From: Candidatus Zixiibacteriota bacterium
GTDB lineage: Bacteria; Zixibacteria; MSB-5A5; CAIYYT01
Reading direction: 5' to 3'
DNA: 20,657 nucleotides
Assembly: GCA_026397575.1 (NCBI GenBank)
Contig: JAPLUP010000610.1
Span: forward strand, 1 to 20,657
Position 1 is the first letter of the stretch. Each line of letters starts with the position of its first letter. The position numbers were made by a program, and so were the translations under genes. Positions 8,181 through 14,026 of this stretch are shown here, one piece after another. Below the pieces are notes generated by a model. The model searched no databases. It had not been told where the DNA came from and saw only the letters and a list, made by a program, of their open reading frames with translations.

Positions 8181-9409
8181 TGCGATTCCCTTTCTTTATC
8201 TAGACTAATATTCTCATTCCGAGTCAAAGGCAGGCAGATCGTCACAATGGTGTAGCCGTGCAGCGACAGCCCTTTGATGGTACCCCCGAGATAGCCGGCA
8301 TAGCGACGGGCGATACTGAGCCCCAAACCGGCATGCCCAATCTTGGTCGTGTAAAACGGCTGACTGAGGACACCGTCAAGATCGGCGTTATTGATGTGGC
8401 CTCGGTTCTTGATCATAATCAGAGCCTGTCGATCGGCCACGCTCCAACGCAGCGTCACCTTTTCGCCGCCAGAAGCTTCATGCGCGTTTTTCAAAACCTC
8501 AACGATGATTTGTCTGAGAATCTCGGAGTCAGTTGTGACCTCGGTTCGGTCTCCTTCGGCGGTTATCTCCGTCGGGCAACCGTATTCCGAATCATGACAC
8601 TCCACTGCTGAGCGCAGAGCGACGCCAAGATCAAGCGACCGCAGAGTCAGGCGCAAGGAGCCATAAGTCATCAGATACCGCCTGATCAACTCCTCCTGCA
8701 GCACGGAGGCGTTTTCAATCATTTTGACCAGCAGGAGATAATCGGAATCGAAACGTGATCGATCGGTAGATGCCAGTTGGCTGCTTCCCGACATGATCGC
8801 CGTTAGCAGATTGCGTAACCGATGCGCGAAACCTGCGGCATTGTATTGCGGCGTGTAAACCGTCGGAGTTGTCTCGGAAAGACTCGGGGTTATGGAAGCA
8901 TCACTTACGGACTCCGCAATTGGAGCTTCGTTCTCCTGAGAGAGGAGTCGGCTTCTTCTATTATCTCTGGTCTGACGTCGGAAGCGCCATAGGGCAACCG
9001 GCCCCGACAGTGACACGATTTTCAGATAATCAGTGAGGACGGTGATTGCAGTATCATAGACGCCTCGCTTGGAACGTTCGGATAGCTGTGCTAACCCGAA
9101 CGTGAATAGCAGATCATAATCGCCGTCAACAAACTGAACTGACAGTCGTACCCGGTCAGGTTTTGTGCGTTCGGTGCCAATCGGTTCTGTTTCGTGCGGA
9201 ACGATTTGCAGTTCAATTCCGGCTACTCGCAAGAGCGCTCCCAGGCGACGGTTGATTTCAACCTGAAACACGTCACGTGTCAGAATGTCGGCCAACGAGC
9301 CGAGCAATTCTCCTAACGCGACGGGGATGTCATTGTCGGCAAGTACTCGTCGCTGATGACTGGATACTACTTTCAAAGTCCTATCAATCCCTAAGTGAGC
9401 CAATTTCAA
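8165..9409 (-). CDS. Soluble sensor histidine kinase, partner of the NtrC-type regulator
   Basis: 414 residues with no membrane segment. The N-terminal ~140 residues are not clearly recognised, but their mixed alpha/beta pattern, with a strand-rich stretch near 88-107 and a final helix, could be a GAF-like sensor. A low-complexity linker (about 145-190) leads to the H-box AAGFAHRLRNLLTAI (H196). The ATPase domain has the N-box VEVLKNAHEAS (N308), a G1 box KNRGHI with Asn where Asp is common, and FYTTKIGHAGLGLSIARRYAG. The upstream in-frame stop leaves a TTG at 9409 as the first usable start, with a second TTG at 9403; neither has a good ribosome-binding site. A 17-codon ATG frame (9437-9384, MKISGTHLEIEIGSLRD) overlaps the start in another frame, so the N-terminus is uncertain. 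The 3' end overlaps the regulator gene by 16 bases. Confidence 0.88.
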   Translation of the reverse strand: MKLAHLGIDRTLKVVSSHQRRVLADNDIPVALGELLGSLADILTRDVFQVEINRRLGALLRVAGIELQIVPHETEPIGTERTKPDRVRLSVQFVDGDYDLLFTFGLAQLSERSKRGVYDTAITVLTDYLKIVSLSGPVALWRFRRQTRDNRRSRLLSQENEAPIAESVSDASITPSLSETTPTVYTPQYNAAGFAHRLRNLLTAIMSGSSQLASTDRSRFDSDYLLLVKMIENASVLQEELIRRYLMTYGSLRLTLRSLDLGVALRSAVECHDSEYGCPTEITAEGDRTEVTTDSEILRQIIVEVLKNAHEASGGEKVTLRWSVADRQALIMIKNRGHINNADLDGVLSQPFYTTKIGHAGLGLSIARRYAGYLGGTIKGLSLHGYTIVTICLPLTRNENISLDKERESQCPPY

Positions 9410-9492
9410 TTTCGAGATGCGTTCCGCTAATTTTCATATCGGAACAGTTGCAAAATTATTGAGCGGGAAGCGGAAAAAAGAACCGTGTCGGT

Positions 9493-9505
9493 GGAACAGT
9501 GTTCC
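9493..9505. promoter_or_regulatory. 13-bp perfect palindrome, possible operator
   Basis: GGAACA-G-TGTTCC is perfectly symmetrical around one central base. It lies about 85 bases upstream of the kinase start codon, and a matching half-site GGAACAGT recurs at 9441-9448. It resembles GAAC/GTTC-type regulator boxes, but the 3-base spacing differs from the 4-base spacing of Gram-positive LexA boxes. The bound factor is unknown. Confidence 0.35.
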
Positions 9506-9565
9506 CTACTGAGCGGTGGCGGTTGTCCGAACCCTGTAAGGGGATGTTGAAAAACCCTCTCGGTG

Positions 9566-9658
9566 TCATTCTGAGGAGTCCCGCCGTTGCGGGACGACGA
9601 AGAATCTCTAATTCGCTACCAGACAGACGCGTCAGATTCTTCGCTGCGCTCAGAATGA
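9566..9658. repeat. Imperfect inverted-repeat element with internal hairpin
   Basis: The left arm begins TCATTCTGAG and ends GAAGAATCT (9566-9607). The right arm (9634-9658) reads AGATTCTTCGC...CAGAATGA, its reverse complement. The left arm contains an extra perfect hairpin, GTCCCGC-CGTT-GCGGGAC (9579-9596). I recall similar 'TCATTCTGAG...GAAGAATCT' palindromic elements dispersed in many unrelated bacterial genomes, but copy number in this genome cannot be seen. There is one copy in this window. Confidence 0.6.
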
Positions 9659-9704
9659 GAGACCACCAAGCCTTTTTAGCAGTCCCGTAAGGGTCAAATA
9701 GAAA

Positions 9705-9725
9705 GGGGCACGGAAGCCGTGCCCC
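9705..9725 (-). terminator. Rho-independent-type terminator of the zinc-ribbon/peptidase transcript
   Basis: A perfect 9-bp GC-rich stem GGGGCACGG/CCGTGCCCC closes a 3-base loop. On the minus strand it is followed by a T-rich stretch (TTTCTATTT). It lies 37 bases past the stop codon of the zinc-ribbon gene, where a terminator is expected. Confidence 0.7.
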
Positions 9726-9762
9726 GAAAGCGTGGATGATCTGGAGTGAATTCAAGCGCCTT

Positions 9763-9966
9763 TCAGGGTGCCTGAAGCCAGCCGTCATACTGCTGTGGCT
9801 GGGCCTTGATAGCCTGTCCTTTCCAGACTTTCGTATTGTCACTGCCGTGCTGGTGGATCATGTAGGCGCACTCCGGCTGGCTGCAAACCCAGTTGGTGCT
9901 ACGTTCTGTCATGAGCGGCAGCATCTTGCCTTTGCCACAAATTGGGCACAAAATCGGTTCAATCAT
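9763..9966 (-). CDS. Small zinc-ribbon protein
   Basis: 67 residues. Four cysteines form a zinc-ribbon pattern: C7-P-I-C10 followed by C28-x4-C33, with WVCSQPECAY typical of a zinc-knuckle hairpin. Function unknown; proteins of this size and shape may bind nucleic acid or partner proteins. I chose the ATG at 9966 because AGGAG lies 9 bases upstream. The same frame is open upstream to an ATG at 10062 that overlaps the peptidase stop codon (TGATG). That longer version would add 32 residues including nine consecutive alanines. The gene lies directly downstream of the S9 peptidase gene on the same strand and is followed by a terminator hairpin, so it is probably the last gene of that transcript. 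Confidence 0.72.
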   Translation of the reverse strand: MIEPILCPICGKGKMLPLMTERSTNWVCSQPECAYMIHQHGSDNTKVWKGQAIKAQPQQYDGWLQAP

Positions 9967-10061
9967 TGATAGTATCTCCTGGATAAACAAGAATCTTCTG
10001 TGTCTCCTTGCGGCTGCAGCGGCGGCCGCCGCCGCTCCCCCACCCGCGCTACCCGTAGCCA

Positions 10062-12053
10062 TCACCGCTTCCCTTTCAGATATCGATCAAACCACTTCTT
10101 GAACCATTCCAATCGCGCCAAGCGGCGATCGGAACGACCGCAGCGCGAAAGGCCGTGAGGTTCTTCCGGCCAACGAATAAACTCAACCGTCCGTCCGAGC
10201 ATCTTGAGCGAGATGAACAATTGCTCGGCTTGTTCAATCGGGGCGCGCAGGTCCTGTTCGGAGTGCGAGATCAGAAGTGGTGTGCGGATGTTCTTGACAT
10301 AAGTGATCGGGGACATCTTGCGGTAACCGTCGGGATTGCTGAAGGGTGTTCCAAAGATCTCCTTGGGAATGGCGAATCCGATATCGGAAGAGCCGAACAT
10401 CGAGGCGATGTTGACAACCGATCGTTGCGTAATTGCCGCCTTGAAGCGATTTGTATGCGCTACAATCCAGTTGGTCATGTAACCTCCATAGCTTCCGCCG
10501 GTAACGCCCATCCGTTTCTTGTCGATATACGGTTGCTGTTCCATATAGTCCGCGAACGCCATGCAGTCGTCATAGTCAACCGTGCCCCAGGCGTTGGTGA
10601 TCGTGTCGGCATGTCTCTCGCCATATCCCTGGCCGCCACGGATATTCGCGAAGTAGACAACATAGCCCTGCGCGGCCAGGAACTGGAATTCGTGGAAAAA
10701 GGTGTTGCCGTACTGTACGCGCGGCCCACCATGGATTTCGAGTATGGACGGGTACTTTTTGTTGGCGCTGAAATCAGGCGGTTTCATGATCCAGCCGTGA
10801 ACGGGGTAGACGTCGCGACCGCGGACAATTACTTCCTCCGGTTTGACGAGTTGAACTTCCTCGGTAAGTTTCTTGTTGAAGTTAGTCAATCGCTGCGGTT
10901 TGGATCGCGCGTGCAGATCGAACAAGTGTACTTCGGCAGGCATCGTGTGATGCGACACAATCAGCGCCGCCTTACTGATATCGCCGTTGACTGAAGCTCC
11001 CATAATATGCAGCTTGCCGGTCACGACCGGCTCAACCTTGCTGCCGGAACTGGTGACGCGATAGAGATGCGTCGAGCCGGCGTCGGAGACGACGAAATAG
11101 AGGTATTTGCCGTTGGGCGACCAGTGCAGCAAGCCGCCTTCGTGTCCTTCGACCGTGTCGGAGATCGTCATGTCCCAAGCCATACGGTCGAGCTTCTTCG
11201 TCAAGTCGGCCGCCGCGCCGCCGCGAACCGGCACTTTCCAAACATGGTAATTGGTCACGCCCCAGGAATCGTTCGGATTGGCATGACCGAGATAGGCGAG
11301 ATACTTGCCGTCAGGGGAGAACCGTGGTTTGGCAACCGGGCCGGTCGGTGTGGGAATGTGACGCGCCTTGCCACCGTGAGCCGGTATGATAAAGAGGTCT
11401 TGCAGATCGGAATCGACATCCTGATTCTTCTGGATGTTGGTGACGTAGGCGATCCATTTGCCGTCGGGCGAAAAAATCGGCGCCTCTTTACCGCGACTGC
11501 CTTTGGTCAGTTGTGTGCCCTTACCATCGGCGAGATCAAAAGTCCAGATCTGTCCTTCTTCTTTGGGATAGAAACCGGAGTTGTCCATTTTGTAGAACAA
11601 TCGTGTGATGTGCCGATAAACGGGGGCTTCTTTCTTGCCGTCCTTGGACTTGGGAACCTCATCCGCCTGCTGGAAGATACAGAGAATCTTCCTGGAATCT
11701 GGAGAGAAGGAAAGGTCTGAGAGCGAACCGTCTTTCTCCACCAGCAATCTGGCTTCACCGCCGCGCCTGGGCATGAGGTATAGGCCTTTCTTTTCTCCGC
11801 GCTTGGACGAGAAGGCAATCCATTGGCCGTCAGGCGAAAAAACCGGGTGCGAATCGGAGACTTCGCCGAAAGTGAATTGGCGCAGGTTGTCACCGTCCGC
11901 GCCTATCATATAGATGTGCGAGTGATATTTCTTTTTGTCCTCGGCGGCGACTTTCACGGTCAAGGCTATCTCCGTTTCGTCGGGGGACAAGGCCACGCTC
12001 TCGACGAATTTGATTTTGAGAAGATCGTCCGCTCTGATTTTGCGCTTTCTCAT
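10062..12053 (-). CDS. S9 family prolyl-oligopeptidase / acylaminoacyl-peptidase-like serine peptidase
   Basis: 663 residues. The N-terminal ~400 residues form a beta-propeller with repeated SPDG/SPDS motifs (FSPDGQWIAFSS, FSPDGKWIAYVT, FSPDGKYLAYLG). The C-terminal alpha/beta-hydrolase domain has EIHGGP, the nucleophile elbow GGSYGGYMTNW (S521), Asp in HSEQD (D601) and His in EEPHG (H633), a complete triad. No signal peptide is visible, so it should act in the cytoplasm on short peptides, possibly N-acylated ones. The frame is open far upstream, but the real start is the ATG at 12053, with AAGGAG 5 bases upstream; the upstream part overlaps the exporter gene in another frame. It follows the MntP-type gene by about 100 bases. 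Family assignment is firm; substrate is inferred. Confidence 0.95.
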   Translation of the reverse strand: MRKRKIRADDLLKIKFVESVALSPDETEIALTVKVAAEDKKKYHSHIYMIGADGDNLRQFTFGEVSDSHPVFSPDGQWIAFSSKRGEKKGLYLMPRRGGEARLLVEKDGSLSDLSFSPDSRKILCIFQQADEVPKSKDGKKEAPVYRHITRLFYKMDNSGFYPKEEGQIWTFDLADGKGTQLTKGSRGKEAPIFSPDGKWIAYVTNIQKNQDVDSDLQDLFIIPAHGGKARHIPTPTGPVAKPRFSPDGKYLAYLGHANPNDSWGVTNYHVWKVPVRGGAAADLTKKLDRMAWDMTISDTVEGHEGGLLHWSPNGKYLYFVVSDAGSTHLYRVTSSGSKVEPVVTGKLHIMGASVNGDISKAALIVSHHTMPAEVHLFDLHARSKPQRLTNFNKKLTEEVQLVKPEEVIVRGRDVYPVHGWIMKPPDFSANKKYPSILEIHGGPRVQYGNTFFHEFQFLAAQGYVVYFANIRGGQGYGERHADTITNAWGTVDYDDCMAFADYMEQQPYIDKKRMGVTGGSYGGYMTNWIVAHTNRFKAAITQRSVVNIASMFGSSDIGFAIPKEIFGTPFSNPDGYRKMSPITYVKNIRTPLLISHSEQDLRAPIEQAEQLFISLKMLGRTVEFIRWPEEPHGLSRCGRSDRRLARLEWFKKWFDRYLKGKR

Positions 12054-12154
12054 TTTGGCTCCTTCAATTACCGGTGCTGATTGCTGCCAACCGACACCGT
12101 GTGTGTCTCCTGATTTAGGTATACGGCTGCCGGACCACTTTGACAAAGCAAATG

Positions 12155-12715
12155 TCAGCCGAGATGTCCGACGACGATGTTGACCCCGATGGCGATCAGA
12201 ATTAAACCTCCGACAAACTCCATCTTCTTTCCAAAGCGCGCTCCCAGTTTGCGACCAAAGACCATACCAACTGCCGTCATGGCGGCCGCGACTATGCCAA
12301 TGATCACGCTGGGAAAGAGAATGGCGACGTTGAGCAAAGCCATGGACAGTCCGACGGCCAGCGCGTCGATGCTCGTTGCCACCGACAAAATGATTAACGA
12401 CCACTTGCGTGTAGGGTCGGTCAGCGACTCTCTTTTTTCGTCATGTTTCCATGATTCCCAGATCATTTTGATGCCGATATATGCCAGCAGCAAAAACGCC
12501 AGCCAATGATCGTAGTGCTGAATGTAGCGGGCAATCTGACTGCCGACAAACCAACCGATGATGGGCATCATGAACTGAAATAGCCCGAAGTGAAAAGAAA
12601 GCCGAAAGAGCGGACGGGCAGCGAGCCGGTCCAAGCGAGAGCCGACGGCGATAGAGACGGCAAAGGCATCCATTGCCAGACCGAGAGCGAGACCAAGGAT
12701 AGTAATGAAGCTCAT
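12155..12715 (-). CDS. mntP: MntP-type manganese efflux pump
   Basis: 186 residues, the usual length for the MntP (YebN, formerly DUF204) family. There are about six membrane segments arranged as two related halves, each with the conserved acidic motif in a membrane helix: GLAMDAFAVSIA near residue 16 and ATSIDALAVGLS in the second half. Characterised members export Mn2+ across the inner membrane. The ATG at 12715 opens the frame; the ribosome-binding site is weak. A 12-bp perfect palindrome lies 16 bases upstream. I looked for the manganese riboswitch that often precedes such genes and could not recognise it. It is the first gene of the leftward group with the S9 peptidase and zinc-ribbon genes, and is divergent from the secreted-protein gene. 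Specificity for Mn is by family only. Confidence 0.9.
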   Translation of the reverse strand: MSFITILGLALGLAMDAFAVSIAVGSRLDRLAARPLFRLSFHFGLFQFMMPIIGWFVGSQIARYIQHYDHWLAFLLLAYIGIKMIWESWKHDEKRESLTDPTRKWSLIILSVATSIDALAVGLSMALLNVAILFPSVIIGIVAAAMTAVGMVFGRKLGARFGKKMEFVGGLILIAIGVNIVVGHLG

Positions 12716-12731
12716 CTGCTGCTTCTACCGG

Positions 12732-12743
12732 CGAAACGTTTCG
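12732..12743. promoter_or_regulatory. 12-bp perfect palindrome upstream of the MntP-type gene
   Basis: CGAAACGTTTCG is its own reverse complement and ends 16 bases before the exporter start codon. It could be an operator or a small 5' leader hairpin. Function is not shown by the sequence. Confidence 0.3.
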
Positions 12744-12879
12744 ATCCCCCACACTGACCACAAGTCATCCTGCGAAGATAAAAGGATTTCCGTAATGAGC
12801 AAAGCAGAATTGAGGTTCGCGGGGGAATGGCCGATGTATAACACTGTGTGGTCAACAAAGTGCGCAGGAGCAATACCGC

Positions 12880-12909
12880 TTGACTCCAACACCTGGTTGA
12901 CACTATTGT
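12880..12909 (+). promoter_or_regulatory. Possible sigma70-type promoter of the secreted-protein gene
   Basis: TTGACT (12880-12885) and TATTGT (12904-12909) are separated by 18 bases. They would start transcription near 12916, about 34 bases before the GTG start and just ahead of the ribosome-binding site. The -10 element is only a 4/6 match. Confidence 0.3.
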
Positions 12910-12949
12910 GAAATCTGGCGCTTGTTATTCGATCGCAAAGGAGATACTC

Positions 12950-13654
12950 GTGAAGAAATCCACTCTGTTGCTAATCACTGTCTTGATGGCAATATGCCTG
13001 GCACGCGTGGCCACCGGTCAGAAATCGGAATCTCAGCCGGTCTCGAAACCCGTATTCGCAATTCCTCAGAGGGTGCTTGCCGAATATAAAGAAGCGCAGC
13101 AGGGTGATGTGCAGATTCATCTCAATGGCGGCAAGGATCAGGCGATTATTGGCACCACCAATACGCTGGAAATTTGGATTGCCAACGGGGCGCCCTTAAT
13201 CGGAATGAGTTTGGGATTTGAGATCAGGTCCCAGGCGGCGTTTCGCTGGCTGCAGCCATATGGTAACGCACCTGTGAAGAATCCGCTGATTAAGGAAGAA
13301 GAGGACGTTGCTGGCAAGTTTGACTTTGGCGGTCTGAAGGTTAAGCGCGCCGAGGAACCGGGGGCTACTGTTGATTCCTTCATGATTGGTGGCGCCACCA
13401 GTGATCTTCGGTTCCCAAAACACAAGCAATCGACTCTCTGCTATTCTCTGCAGTTTCGGATTCCTGCCAGCGAGAAACCGACGCCGGGAGGATTCTGTGT
13501 TGACAACATCTTCTTCCCCCCAGCCGGAAGCTGGACACTGCACGACACGGAAGGATTCCAACCAACGTTTCAGGGACGACCGAACACCAGCGCTGGAAAA
13601 CCCGATGCCGCGCCGGTCTGTTTTGACGTGGTAAAAGGCACCGGAAAGCTATAG
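12950..13654 (+). CDS. Secreted protein of unknown function, probably missing its C-terminal dockerin-like tail
   Basis: 234 residues. I chose the GTG at 12950, because AAAGGAG lies 6 bases upstream and it gives a clean signal peptide (VKKSTLLLITVLMAICLARVATG). The longer frame from 12908 has no such support. The mature part has alternating beta-strand segments (TNTLEIWIANG, IGMSLGFEIRS, LCYSLQFRI, FCVDNIFFPPAG) that suggest an immunoglobulin-like or cohesin-like beta-sandwich; this is a guess from pattern, not a recognised family. Three cysteines occur in the C-terminal half. The frame ends at a TAG just after CFDVVKGTGKL. About 20 bases later, in another frame, a calcium-loop sequence typical of dockerins begins. 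The visible product is therefore probably a truncated or frameshifted form of a longer surface or secreted protein. Confidence 0.75.
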   Translation: MKKSTLLLITVLMAICLARVATGQKSESQPVSKPVFAIPQRVLAEYKEAQQGDVQIHLNGGKDQAIIGTTNTLEIWIANGAPLIGMSLGFEIRSQAAFRWLQPYGNAPVKNPLIKEEEDVAGKFDFGGLKVKRAEEPGATVDSFMIGGATSDLRFPKHKQSTLCYSLQFRIPASEKPTPGGFCVDNIFFPPAGSWTLHDTEGFQPTFQGRPNTSAGKPDAAPVCFDVVKGTGKL

Positions 13655-13748
13655 CCGACACCAAGGGCAAAGCGACGACGCAAACGTTGATAGTGTGATT
13701 GACATCTCAGATGCCGTGGCGATTATCGGGACGATACTCGGATATTAG
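13635..13748 (+). pseudogene. Out-of-frame dockerin-like (EF-hand-type) segment
   Basis: Codons from 13677 read DANVDSVIDISD followed by AVAIIGTILGY and a TAG at 13746-13748. This is the D-x-N-x-D-x3-D-x2-D calcium loop plus following helix of a dockerin type I-like repeat. It has no start codon or ribosome-binding site and lies in a different frame from the secreted-protein gene that ends at 13654. Its frame is open only from 13635. It is best explained as the C-terminal tail of that gene, cut off by a one-base frameshift between about 13635 and 13652, or by a sequencing error. After the stop, the same frame reads EADQNQNE, possibly the remains of a second repeat. Confidence 0.55.
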
Positions 13749-14026
13749 AGCCAGCCTTGCGCTTGCGTGTTGGTATCTGAAGCCGACCAAAATCAGAACG
13801 AGGTCGGGAAAGGAGAAGTTGTCTCATAAATTACGTTTTTGGCATACAAACCCTGCATGGTCTACAATGTGTGGGGGTCGCCCTTGCGGCGACCCGCATA
13901 AAGGGAGTGCTGCAAAATGCTCTTTTCCGGAATTTCGGGTTTCCCGTCTATCCAACGAAGTATCCCCAGTCGCTGTTTCTCAACGGCTTGCAATTGGGAA
14001 ATCCGCTCTGGCAAGACTGCCCAGAA
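13749..14026. other. Intergenic stretch between the convergent genes
   Basis: No gene is supported. A plus-strand frame of 149 codons across 13699-14148 overlaps the permease end and looks unprotein-like (rich in Arg, Ser and Lys). The only structured element is the hairpin at 13875-13895. Confidence 0.5.
13875..13895. repeat. Perfect 8-bp stem hairpin, GGGTCGCC/GGCGACCC
   Basis: The two arms flank a 5-base loop. It lies between convergent genes, where a bidirectional terminator would be expected, but neither side has a T-tract. It may be a dispersed palindromic unit instead. Confidence 0.4.

Larger units (their letters stand above)
9410..9762. other. Intergenic region between the signalling locus and the peptidase operon
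   Basis: No convincing gene. From left to right the region holds a half-site GGAACAGT (9441-9448), a 13-bp palindrome (9493-9505), an inverted-repeat element (9566-9658) and a strong hairpin (9705-9725). A 128-codon minus-strand frame across 9456-9842 is rejected because it runs through the hairpin and the repeat and has no family signature. The promoter of the signalling locus should lie here on the minus strand, but I see no strong -35/-10 pair. Confidence 0.6.

Noticed and set aside
9456..9842. 128-codon minus-strand open frame
   Set aside because: It overlaps the end of the zinc-ribbon gene and runs through the terminator hairpin and the inverted-repeat element. The translation shows no domain.
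12054..12404. N-terminal extension of the S9 peptidase frame
   Set aside because: This part lies over the MntP-type gene in another frame. The ATG at 12053 has a good ribosome-binding site and gives the normal family N-terminus.
12716..12860. Manganese (yybP-ykoY) riboswitch upstream of the MntP-type gene
   Set aside because: I looked for the conserved loop sequences and paired stems of that class on the minus strand and did not find them. Only a short palindrome is present.
13850..13867. Possible sigma54 site TGGCAT...CTGCA in the convergent intergenic region
   Set aside because: The GG-to-GC distance is two bases too long, and no gene lies downstream in that direction.
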